Part shown: positions 1 through 5,947 of the stretch, one piece after another
Layout: the number at the start of each line of letters is the position of its first letter
Numbering within the stretch: position 1 is the stretch's first letter
NCBI GenBank assembly: GCA_016880395.1
Contig: JAEHDN010000330.1
Coordinates: 1 to 8,165, forward strand
DNA from: Candidatus Eiseniibacteriota bacterium
Lineage (GTDB): Bacteria; Eisenbacteria; RBG-16-71-46; SZUA-252
Direction of reading: 5' to 3'
Length of the DNA stretch: 8,165 nucleotides
Made by a program: the position numbers and the translations under genes
The notes under the pieces: generated by a model
Told to the model about the DNA's origin: nothing
The model's input: only the letters and a program-made list of their open reading frames with translations
Database searches by the model: none

Positions 1-266
1 AGCGCTGGCCCGTGCCGCTCGGATTCGCGGGCCTGACCGTCGCGTTCCTGGGCGGGGGGTATCTCCGCGGAGCGCTCATCTCCGCGATCGTGCTGGCGGT
101 CTGGCTCAACACCCCCGGTGTCGCCGCTGCGCTCCAGAGCCCCGCATGGGGCGCGGCGATGACGTTCCTCCTCGTTCTCCCCGCGCTGTGGAATCTTCCC
201 CGGCTCCTGCCCGACCAGGGCGCGCCCCGCTCGATCTGGCGCACGAGGCATCGCGAGCCGGTGTAG
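1..266 (+). CDS. C-terminal part of an unidentified membrane protein (5' end outside window)
   Basis: The frame is open from the left edge to the TAG at 264-266. A GTG at 12 is in frame but has no Shine-Dalgarno sequence before it, so the gene most likely begins upstream of the window. The visible ~87 residues hold two or three hydrophobic stretches (for example GFAGLTVAFLGGG, GALISAIVLAVWL and AAMTFLLVLPALW) and end in a basic, proline-rich tail (RSIWRTRHREPV), as expected for a polytopic inner-membrane protein ending in the cytoplasm. I do not recognise the family and assign no function. The next gene starts 88 bases downstream with its own strong ribosome binding site. That the frame is coding is supported mainly by the coherent helix pattern and high G/C at third positions. 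Confidence 0.6.
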   Translation, partial: RWPVPLGFAGLTVAFLGGGYLRGALISAIVLAVWLNTPGVAAALQSPAWGAAMTFLLVLPALWNLPRLLPDQGAPRSIWRTRHREPV

Positions 267-335
267 TCACCTCGCGCCGGCCTCCCCCGCCGTCGCGCTC
301 CCGCATCTTCCGTGTCGCCCCGACGCAACCCGAGA

Positions 336-352
336 CTCCTGAAAGGAGGAGG
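336..352 (+). promoter_or_regulatory. Shine-Dalgarno of the lamin-tail gene inside a small hairpin
   Basis: AGGAGGAGG at 344-352 lies directly before the ATG at 355 and is an unusually complete ribosome binding site. CTCCT at 336-340 is the exact complement of AGGAG at 344-348, with a three-base GAA loop. The site could therefore fold on itself in the mRNA. Only five base pairs form, so any effect on translation is inferred. Confidence 0.5.
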
Positions 353-354
353 TC

Positions 355-1074
355 ATGGTGCGTTCGTGGGCGATTGCGTTGTGGGTGCTGGTGCTGGCGG
401 TGGCGATTGCGGTCGTCGCTGGGATGGTGCGGAGGGAGGCGGGCGTGACGCGCGCTGAGGCCGGCGTGAGACACGCCGAGGATGGGGCGATTCACGAAAC
501 AGCGGCGGCCCCGGGCGCGGCGACGGGGATCGAGCTCAGCGAGATCCTCGCCGGCCCCGCGCGGGACTGGGACGGCGACGGGGCCTTCGTCGCGCGTCAG
601 GACGAGTGGCTCGAGATCCGGAATGGGGGAGCCTCCGTCGAGGCGCTCGTGGGCTACCTCGTCTCCGACGCCGACTCGACCATCCGCTATGCCTTCACGG
701 GCTCGCTCGCTCCGGGGAGCGTGCTGCTCGTGACGGGCCGCATGGCGGAGGACTGGCAGCGCGCCGCGAGCCGGACCGTGAGCGGGCTCAGCCTCAACAA
801 CGCGGGCGACACGGTCCGGCTCTTCCGGATCGAGGGAGCGGACACCGTGGAGGTGGAGAGTAAGACGTACAACTCGATCGAAGGGGCAACCGACCGCTCG
901 ACGGGCCGCCTCGGGCCCGCGGGCACGTGGGTCCTGTTCGACGGACTCAACCGCTACACGGGGTCCGGCACGCCCGCGGGAACCGGGTGCAACCCCACGC
1001 CCGGTGTGATGAATGACTGCTCGACGGCCACCGAATCGACCACCTGGGGCAAGATCAAGCTCCGGTTCCGGTGA
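355..1074 (+). CDS. Secreted or membrane-tethered lamin-tail-domain (LTD) protein
   Basis: This 239-residue protein has an uncleaved-looking signal anchor at residues 5-24, so the rest should lie outside the cytoplasmic membrane. A low-complexity Ala/Glu linker runs to about residue 57. Residues 58-170 read as a lamin-tail immunoglobulin-like beta fold: IELSEILAGPARDWDGDG, then DEWLEIRN, GYLVSD, LAPGSVLLVTGR and LSLNNAGDTVRLF. The WLEIRN strand and the LNNAGDTVRL strand are typical of bacterial LTD proteins. DWDGDG (71-76) is the acidic, possibly calcium-binding loop often seen before the second strand. A C-terminal stretch with GCNPTPG and a second Cys (C212, C222) could form a disulphide. 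The ATG at 355 is fixed by a strong Shine-Dalgarno at 344-352. Bacterial LTD proteins are usually surface or exported proteins, often linked to nucleases or adhesion, but no catalytic domain is present here. The specific role is unknown. Confidence 0.85.
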   Translation: MVRSWAIALWVLVLAVAIAVVAGMVRREAGVTRAEAGVRHAEDGAIHETAAAPGAATGIELSEILAGPARDWDGDGAFVARQDEWLEIRNGGASVEALVGYLVSDADSTIRYAFTGSLAPGSVLLVTGRMAEDWQRAASRTVSGLSLNNAGDTVRLFRIEGADTVEVESKTYNSIEGATDRSTGRLGPAGTWVLFDGLNRYTGSGTPAGTGCNPTPGVMNDCSTATESTTWGKIKLRFR

Positions 1075-1140
1075 TCGCCCGCGCGGATCGCGAGGATGAT
1101 GCATGGCGTCTCGGTAAGCTTCTTGCTTAGCCCTCTTGCC

Positions 1141-1161
1141 GTGGGCGCACAGGGCGCCCAC
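1141..1161 (+). repeat. Perfect 8-bp GC-rich stem-loop upstream of the small membrane gene
   Basis: GTGGGCGC (1141-1148) and GCGCCCAC (1154-1161) are perfect complements around a five-base loop. The hairpin lies 34 bases before the ATG at 1196 and 67 bases after the lamin-tail stop. No T-run follows, so it is not a classical intrinsic terminator. It may end the upstream transcript weakly or structure the leader of the small gene. A second small dyad, TAAGC-TTCTT-GCTTA, is at 1115-1129. Confidence 0.5.
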
Positions 1162-1195
1162 CGTGCACCCCTGGGGGGGCCGGGAGGATTCGGAC

Positions 1196-1345
1196 ATGCT
1201 CGTCACGATCGCGGTACTTCTCGTAGTTCTATGGGCTTTGGGCCTGATTACCAAGGTGGCCATGGGTGGATTCATCCACCTCCTGCTGATCGTAGCCATC
1301 GTCATCTTCCTGCTGAACGTCATCAGTGGCAGGCGAGCGGTGTAG
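1196..1345 (+). CDS. Small two-helix membrane protein, lmo0937/DUF5670 family
   Basis: This 49-residue protein is almost entirely hydrophobic. The first helix (about residues 2-18, LVTIAVLLVVLWALGLI) is followed by a short polar turn with the family hallmark GGFIHLLL (residues 24-31), a second helix to about residue 41, and a basic end, ISGRRAV. Length, WxLGL, GGFIHxLL and the SGRR end all match the lmo0937-type small membrane proteins found across many phyla, commonly near stress genes; their function is unknown. The longer in-frame start at 1136 is rejected because its added residues (HRAPTVHPWGGRED) do not fit the family. The ATG at 1196 has GGGAGG at 1182-1187 before it. It stands alone between the lamin-tail gene and the nrf operon, and nothing ties it to either. 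Confidence 0.85.
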   Translation: MLVTIAVLLVVLWALGLITKVAMGGFIHLLLIVAIVIFLLNVISGRRAV

Positions 1346-1410
1346 CGTTCCGGCGCGGTCTCCTGTCCGGGTTACAAAGCGGTTCCTGTGCTGAGCGGGG
1401 CGGGCTCTGC

Positions 1411-1457
1411 GCGGCGCGGCGTCCCCGGCGGCGTTCTGGGAGATGTCGCCGCGCCGC
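1411..1457. repeat. 11-bp perfect inverted repeat with 25-base loop
   Basis: GCGGCGCGGCG (1411-1421) is exactly complementary to CGCCGCGCCGC (1447-1457). The stem is all G/C and would be very stable in RNA or ssDNA. It lies between the small membrane gene and the candidate nrf promoter, so it could attenuate read-through into nrf. There is no following T-run. In such GC-rich sequence a chance origin is possible. Confidence 0.5.
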
Positions 1458-1470
1458 TCCGCGCCGCTCC
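1451..1470 (+). repeat. Tandem decamer GCGCCGCTCC x2
   Basis: Two perfect adjacent copies of GCGCCGCTCC occur at 1451-1460 and 1461-1470, followed by the similar CGCCGCGCGC. The first copy overlaps the right arm of the inverted repeat. It may be a simple slippage duplication in a low-complexity GC tract. Confidence 0.5.
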
Positions 1471-1492
1471 CGCCGCGCGCGTCCTAACATCG

Positions 1493-1521
1493 TTGCCCAT
1501 CGCGTCGTGCCCCTCTATGCT
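1493..1521 (+). promoter_or_regulatory. Candidate promoter for nrfHA
   Basis: TTGCCC (1493-1498) and TATGCT (1516-1521) are separated by exactly 17 bases and each match four of six bases of the sigma-70 consensus. Transcription would begin near 1528 and give a leader of about 90 bases or more before nrfH. This is the best -35/-10 pair I found in the intergenic region, but it is weak evidence on its own. Confidence 0.3.
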
Positions 1522-1664
1522 CCCGCCGGGGAAGGGGCAGGACGAGGGGCGCGCTTGCCGTCGCCATTCAATCCGCATCATCCATCTCGTAGTGCTGCTC
1601 GGCGCTCGGAGGCCGTCTGAGGCCCCGCCGCCGTGGCGGGTGGTCGCTCCGCGACGCTCCAGCC

Positions 1665-2090
1665 GTGCTCGCCGGCCTCGCCGTCGGCGTCGCGGTGGGC
1701 ACGGGCGTCTACACGTTCACCTACGCGCACGGTGGGTCCTACCTCGTCAACGACCCCCGCTCGTGCGCCCACTGCCACGTCATGCGCGACGAGTACGAGA
1801 GCTGGGTCCGATCGACTCATCACGCGACCGCCACTTGCAACGATTGCCACACGCCTCACGATCCCATCGGCAAGATGGCGACGAAGGCGCGGAACGGGTT
1901 CTGGCACTCCCTCCACTTCACGCTGGGAGGGTTCCACGACCCGATCCAGATCAAGCCCCGGAATCGAGAGATCGTCGAAGCGAACTGCCGCGGCTGCCAC
2001 GGGACCACAGTCGCCATGATGACGGCGGGGCACGAGCAGTCGCGGGACCTGTCCTGCATCCGCTGCCACGGCAGCGTAGGGCACCCCTAG
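1665..2090 (+). CDS. nrfH: NrfH, tetraheme cytochrome c quinol dehydrogenase (nitrite reductase small subunit)
   Basis: NrfH oxidises menaquinol at the outer face of the cytoplasmic membrane and hands electrons to NrfA. The 141 residues from GTG 1665 contain an N-terminal helix (about 1-20, LAGLAVGVAVGTGVYTFTYA) and four heme-binding motifs: CAHCH (34-38), CNDCH (58-62), CRGCH (108-112) and CIRCH (131-135). The first is followed by V-M (M40), the CXXCHxM arrangement in which Met ligates heme 1 in Desulfovibrio NrfH. nrfA follows after 18 bases, so they form an operon. The start is doubtful. GTG 1665 has no Shine-Dalgarno and gives no positive charge before the helix. The frame stays open back to 1593, and a CTG at 1617 sits four bases after GGAGG (1608-1612). 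Starting there would add 16 mostly basic residues (157 aa in total), nearer the usual NrfH length and the positive-inside rule. Family identity is certain; the 5' end is not. Confidence 0.94.
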   Translation: MLAGLAVGVAVGTGVYTFTYAHGGSYLVNDPRSCAHCHVMRDEYESWVRSTHHATATCNDCHTPHDPIGKMATKARNGFWHSLHFTLGGFHDPIQIKPRNREIVEANCRGCHGTTVAMMTAGHEQSRDLSCIRCHGSVGHP

Positions 2091-2108
2091 AGCCAAGGAG
2101 ACTCCGAC

Positions 2109-3491
2109 ATGCGTCGAGGTGGTGGATCCCCGGTCCGTACGGCGCTGATCGTCGCCGTCGTGGCCGCGATCGCGGCGGGAGGCATCGCAGCCCTCCTGAT
2201 CAACATCGTGCAGCGGAAGCAGGAAGGGAAGAATCCGTTCTTCCGCGTGGTCGAGATCAACGAGAACACCGAGGACCCGGCGATCTGGGGGAAGAACTTC
2301 CCGGCCGAGTACGACGGCTACAAGCGCACGGTCGACATGATCCGGACGCGCTACGGCGGGAGCGAGGCGGAGCCGCGCACCCCTTCCGCAGCCGATCCGC
2401 GATCCATCGTGGCCCGGTCGCGGCTCGAGCAGGATCCACGGCTCAAGACCATGTGGGCGGGCTACGCCTTCGCCGTCGATTTCCGCGAGGAGCGCGGCCA
2501 CGCGTACATGCTGAACGATCAGACCTTCACCGAGCGCCAGCTCGTCACGACGCAGCCGGGCACCTGCCTTCACTGCCATGCCTCGATCGTGATCCCGTAT
2601 CGCAAGCTCGGCGACGGCGACCTGAAGCGGGGGTTCGAGCGGATGAACAGCATGTCCTACGCGGAGGCCCGGAAGCTCGTCACCCACCCCGTCTCCTGCA
2701 TCGACTGCCACAACCCCGAGACGATGGAGCTTCGGGTGACACGGCCCGGCTTCATGGAAGGCATCCGCGCGCTCAAGGCCTCGCAGGGCCTGGCGAACTA
2801 CGACGTCAACAAGGACGCCACGCGCCAGGAGATGCGGTCGTACGTCTGCGGCCAGTGCCACGTGGAGTACTACTTCAAGGGGAAGGAGAAGCAGCTCGTC
2901 TACCCATGGGCCAAGGGGATCAAGGTCGAGGAGATCCAGGCCTACTACGATGAGATCCAGCAGACGGACTGGGTGCACGCCGAGACAGGGGCGCCGGTGC
3001 TCAAGGCGCAGCATCCGGAGTTCGAGATGTGGAGCCAGGGAATCCACGCGCGGTCGGGCGTGGCCTGCGCCGACTGCCACATGCCCTACATGCGCGAAGG
3101 GGCGATGAAGATCAGCGACCACCACGTGCGGAGCCCGCTCCTCGACATCAATCGGGCGTGCCAGACCTGCCACAAGTTCCCCGAGGACGAGCTTCGCGCC
3201 CGCGTCGAGGCCATCCAGGACCGCACGTACAAGCTTCGCAATCAGGCGATGGACGCGTTGGTCGATCTGATCGAGGACATCCAGCACGCCCAATCGATCG
3301 GTCAGAACGAGGTCCGGCTCACCGCCGCACGCCGCTACCAGCGGCTCGCGCAGTTCCGGCTCGACTTCGTGGAGGCGGAGAACTCGAACGGCTTCCACGC
3401 GCCGCAGGAAGCGGCGCGCATCCTGGGCGAGTCGATCGACTTCACCCGCAAGGGGCAGATCGTGCTACGCGATGGGACGAAGGGACGTTGA
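2109..3491 (+). CDS. nrfA: NrfA, pentaheme ammonia-forming cytochrome c nitrite reductase (all-CXXCH type)
   Basis: NrfA reduces nitrite to ammonium with six electrons in the periplasm, the terminal step of DNRA. This 460-residue protein begins with an apparently uncleaved membrane anchor (about 11-34), then WGKNFPAEYDGY (60-71), a typical NrfA N-terminal motif. Heme motifs are CLHCH (153-157), CIDCH (197-201), CGQCH (247-251), CADCH (320-324) and CQTCH (351-355). The first is the catalytic heme, where most NrfA have CXXCK; here His157 replaces Lys. Other active-site features are kept: R129 in EERGH, Y254 in HVEYYF, and H302 in KAQH. E253, Y254, K299 and Q301 match the conserved calcium site. 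His430 in NGFHAP is a probable distal heme ligand. The ATG at 2109 has AAGGAG (2095-2100) eight bases upstream. The length is close to E. coli NrfA. The last 27 bases overlap the end of the convergent kinase gene. Cytochrome c maturation genes are not in the window. Confidence 0.97.
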   Translation: MRRGGGSPVRTALIVAVVAAIAAGGIAALLINIVQRKQEGKNPFFRVVEINENTEDPAIWGKNFPAEYDGYKRTVDMIRTRYGGSEAEPRTPSAADPRSIVARSRLEQDPRLKTMWAGYAFAVDFREERGHAYMLNDQTFTERQLVTTQPGTCLHCHASIVIPYRKLGDGDLKRGFERMNSMSYAEARKLVTHPVSCIDCHNPETMELRVTRPGFMEGIRALKASQGLANYDVNKDATRQEMRSYVCGQCHVEYYFKGKEKQLVYPWAKGIKVEEIQAYYDEIQQTDWVHAETGAPVLKAQHPEFEMWSQGIHARSGVACADCHMPYMREGAMKISDHHVRSPLLDINRACQTCHKFPEDELRARVEAIQDRTYKLRNQAMDALVDLIEDIQHAQSIGQNEVRLTAARRYQRLAQFRLDFVEAENSNGFHAPQEAARILGESIDFTRKGQIVLRDGTKGR

Positions 3492-5378
3492 GCCGAGGCT
3501 GGCGAAGATCGACTCGATCTGGGAGGGCTCGACCGGCTTGACGAGGTGCAGGTCGAAGCCGGCATCCGCCGCGCACCGGCGATCCTCGTCCTGGCCCCAA
3601 CCAGTCACCGCGACCAGCACGGCCGCCCGCGTCTCCGGATTCGCCCGGAGGCTGCGCGCCAGATCGTAGCCATTCATCTTCGGAAGTCCGATGTCGAGGA
3701 ACGCGATGTCGGGCAGCACGGATCCCGCGGCCCGGAGCGCCTCGGCGCCGTCGTGGGCCTCGATCACGTCATGCCCCATCCCGCGCAGCATGAGCGCGAA
3801 GCTCGCCGTGAAATCCTGGTTGTCGTCCGCGACGAGCACACGCCGCCGGGGCGATGGGGTCCCATCCCCCGCAGTGGTCGCTACGCCTGGCCCGGATCGA
3901 TCCCGTGCGGCGACGATTCCCGGCAGGCGCGCGATGAAGCGGCTTCCGCGCCCCTGTCCCTCGCTCCTCGCTTCGAGGGTTCCGCCGTGGAGCTCGATGA
4001 GCCGCTTCGCGAGCGAGAGCCCCACGCCGAGCCCCGAATAGGGCCGCTCGAGCGACCGGTCGAGCTGGGTGAACATGTCGAAGATGACGGGCAGCATGTG
4101 CGCGGGAATGCCGATCCCGCTATCGGCGACGGTGATCGTGAGATCGTTCCGCTCGCGCTCCACGAGGAGATCGATCCCGCCTCCCGGATCGGTGAACTTG
4201 GCGGCGTTGTGCAGCAGGTTGAGGAGCGCCTGGGCCATCCGCGTCGGATCGGCCCAGAGGGTCAGGGGCTCGTCCGGGGTCTTCACCGAGAGCGCGAGCC
4301 CGCGCTCGGCGACGAAGGGGCGCACGGTCTCGAGGGCGCTCTCGACGATCGTGTCGAGAGCCACGGGCTCACGCTGGAGAACGACCTTTCCGGTCGTGAT
4401 GCGCGAGACGTCGAGGAGATCGTCGACCAGCCGGACGAGCTGGCGGAGCTGGCGGTCCATGATGTCCCGCGCCAGCCCGGCCTCCTCCGAGCCCGGTCCG
4501 GCTGACTTCAAGATTTGGAGCGAATTCCGGAGCGGAGCGAGCGGGTTCCGCAGCTCGTGGGCGAGCGTCGCCAGGAACTCGTCCTTGCGCCGATCCGCCT
4601 CGATGAGCGCACGCTCGGCGCTCTGACGCACCGCGACCTCCTGCTCGAGCTTTCGGTTCGCGCGCTCGAGATCCTCGGTGCGCTGCTCCACTTCCCCGAG
4701 CATGTCGTTGAAGGTCTCGACCAGATATCCGGTCTCGTCCTCGGTCGTCTTGGGCACGCGGGCCGCGTAGTTGCGCCTGTCCTTCACCTCGTGCGCCACG
4801 CGCGCGATGGCGAGGATGGGGCGGATGACCGACGCCTGGAGCGCCACCGACATGAGCGCGGCCACGGTGAGGCTCGCGAGCATGACGGCGCCCACGATCG
4901 CGAGGTAGCTGAGGAGGCGGCCCGTCAGATCGTACCGCGCGCGCAGGTAGACCCAGCCGAGCTGCTCGTCGGGGGTCACGATCGGACGGAAGAGGGAGAT
5001 CTCGCGCACCCCGACCTGATGCCCGGCGGGTCCCGGCCTGGGCGGGAGCGGGGTCGCGTCCGCGGAATCGCGCCGATAGGAAGCGAAGAGGCGGCCGTCG
5101 GCCGTGTAGATCGCGGCGGCGGCGACGTGGGGACGCACCGAGAGGAGCGCGAGATTCTCCTCTGCCGTCTTCGGATCCTGGAACGAGAGCGCCGGCGCGC
5201 TCGCGAGCCCGAGGATGTCCGCCTGCGTCGACAGGTCCGCGATCCAGGTGCGCTGGTACGTGAGGAGGTCGTAGTTGACGAGCGCAATCGACGCGAGCAC
5301 GAGCGCGACGAGCGTCGTCAATGTCACCACCAGCATGAACTTGTGCCGGATCGACCGGCGAATCGCGCCGAACATCAT
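3465..5378 (-). CDS. Hybrid sensor histidine kinase (CHASE8-like sensor, HAMP, HisKA, HATPase_c, REC)
   Basis: This 637-residue inner-membrane kinase starts at ATG 5378, which overlaps the stop of the preceding yfiR-like gene as ATGA. The open frame continues upstream to 6341, but that part only mirrors the yfiR and receptor genes. In order: helix 1 (about 15-35); a periplasmic domain (36-155) with AEENLALL, AAAIYTADGRLFASYRR and a late GWVYLRARYDL, which reads as CHASE8, the sensor type of YfiN; helix 2 (157-180); HAMP (about 183-235); a coiled linker (236-264); HisKA with LAHELRNPL, phospho-acceptor H274; HATPase_c with N391 (N box), DSGIGI (419-424) and GLGVGLSL (449-455); and REC (513-630) with D518/D519, phospho-acceptor D562, T592 and K614. 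All catalytic residues are present. There is no output domain, so signal must pass from D562 to an Hpt or be removed there; no partner is in the window. Operon position makes the YfiR-like protein the likely periplasmic regulator (inference). Confidence 0.96.
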   Translation of the reverse strand: MMFGAIRRSIRHKFMLVVTLTTLVALVLASIALVNYDLLTYQRTWIADLSTQADILGLASAPALSFQDPKTAEENLALLSVRPHVAAAAIYTADGRLFASYRRDSADATPLPPRPGPAGHQVGVREISLFRPIVTPDEQLGWVYLRARYDLTGRLLSYLAIVGAVMLASLTVAALMSVALQASVIRPILAIARVAHEVKDRRNYAARVPKTTEDETGYLVETFNDMLGEVEQRTEDLERANRKLEQEVAVRQSAERALIEADRRKDEFLATLAHELRNPLAPLRNSLQILKSAGPGSEEAGLARDIMDRQLRQLVRLVDDLLDVSRITTGKVVLQREPVALDTIVESALETVRPFVAERGLALSVKTPDEPLTLWADPTRMAQALLNLLHNAAKFTDPGGGIDLLVERERNDLTITVADSGIGIPAHMLPVIFDMFTQLDRSLERPYSGLGVGLSLAKRLIELHGGTLEARSEGQGRGSRFIARLPGIVAARDRSGPGVATTAGDGTPSPRRRVLVADDNQDFTASFALMLRGMGHDVIEAHDGAEALRAAGSVLPDIAFLDIGLPKMNGYDLARSLRANPETRAAVLVAVTGWGQDEDRRCAADAGFDLHLVKPVEPSQIESIFASLGSTSLRPIA

Positions 5379-5920
5379 GATCCCACCGTGACCACCGCCC
5401 GCGCCACGGAGAGGAGGCGGGAGCTCAGGCTGAGTCCGGACCTGGAGGCGGCCGCAAGCGAGATGTCGAACCGGACCCGCCGGCGATTCAGGACGAACCC
5501 GATGACGCTCCCCTGGTCGAGCGCTCTGTCGACGTCGGACACGAGAAGGACCGACCGCTTCCTCGCATCGTCGCTCAGCTTGCCGAGGCGGGCGGCCTCG
5601 CTCCGGCCCACGAAGAGGACATGAACCCCCTCGAGGGAGTCGTCCTCGGAATACGCGGTCACGACGACGGGACGCCCGTTCACCGTGCGGCCGAGCACCA
5701 TCGTGGCCAGCTCCGCCCGGAGCCGCTCGTCCCCGAGCACGGCGATGCGGACCGGGGTGGCCGCGTCGGGGAAGCAGGCGGCCGGCCACTCCACGTAACC
5801 CGCGAACTTGTAGAGGAACGCCGCCTTGACGCGCCGCTCGAGGTCCCCCTTGTCCTGCGCGCGGAGCGGCGCGGGAGCGAGGGACAGGAGGGAGCAACCA
5901 ACCAAGAGCCAACGGATCAT
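5375..5920 (-). CDS. YfiR family (DUF4154) periplasmic protein
   Basis: This 181-residue exported protein has a signal peptide ending near LRAQ (residue 22). A lipobox-like LVGC (6-9) comes too early to be convincing. The family pattern is clear: KAAFLYKFAGYVEWP (32-46), RIAVLG (58-63), VLFVGRSEA (101-109), SVLLVSD (123-129), and the end block GFVLNRRRVRFDISLAAA (141-158) then GLSLSSRLLSVA (162-173). In Pseudomonas aeruginosa, YfiR is a periplasmic inhibitor that binds the CHASE8 domain of the diguanylate cyclase YfiN. Here the next gene, overlapping by ATGA, codes for a CHASE8-like histidine kinase, so the same contact can be inferred. The mature part has one Cys (C49) and so cannot form the intramolecular disulphides described for P. 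aeruginosa YfiR. The ATG at 5920 is preceded by a weak CAGGA (5931-5935), 27 bases after the receptor stop, so it may also be translationally coupled. Confidence 0.93.
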   Translation of the reverse strand: MIRWLLVGCSLLSLAPAPLRAQDKGDLERRVKAAFLYKFAGYVEWPAACFPDAATPVRIAVLGDERLRAELATMVLGRTVNGRPVVVTAYSEDDSLEGVHVLFVGRSEAARLGKLSDDARKRSVLLVSDVDRALDQGSVIGFVLNRRRVRFDISLAAASRSGLSLSSRLLSVARAVVTVGS

Positions 5921-5947
5921 GGCGATTGATTCCTGCCGGGGGTGAGC

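Larger units (their letters stand above)
1346..1616. other. GC-rich intergenic region before the nrf operon
   Basis: No convincing gene lies between the small membrane gene and the nrfH reading frame. The stretch holds an 11-bp perfect inverted repeat (1411-1457), a tandem decamer (1451-1470), a candidate sigma-70-like promoter (1493-1521) and a GGAGG (1608-1612) that may be the nrfH ribosome binding site. I looked for an FNR dyad (TTGAT-N4-ATCAA) and an NsrR-like box and saw neither. A TTG...CAA pair at 1555-1571 has the wrong spacing for FNR/CRP. Long open frames crossing this region on both strands are Arg/Pro/Ala-rich and look like shadows. Confidence 0.7.

Noticed and set aside
1136..1195. 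Longer start for the small membrane protein
   Set aside because: The added 20 residues are polar and unlike the family. The ATG at 1196 has GGGAGG correctly spaced and gives the usual family length.
106..1323. Long minus-strand open frame (405 residues)
   Set aside because: It is antisense to the lamin-tail gene and the small membrane gene, rich in Arg/His/Pro with no domain pattern, and has no ribosome binding site. It is a GC-rich shadow.
1555..1571. TTG...CAA pair as an FNR/CRP-type site before nrfH
   Set aside because: The half sites are 17 bases end to end and the inner bases do not match TTGAT/ATCAA, so spacing and sequence both fail.
1388..2953. Plus-strand open frame of 521 residues over nrfH and nrfA
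   Set aside because: Extremely Arg/Pro/His-rich, in another frame over two certain cytochrome genes. It is a shadow frame.
1578..3398. Minus-strand open frame of 606 residues antisense to nrfHA
   Set aside because: It mirrors the codon pattern of nrfHA and has no recognisable motif, signal peptide or start site.
5921..5947. Possible promoter between the receptor and yfiR-like genes
   Set aside because: The gap is only 27 bases and shows no -35/-10 pair, so the genes are taken as one transcript.
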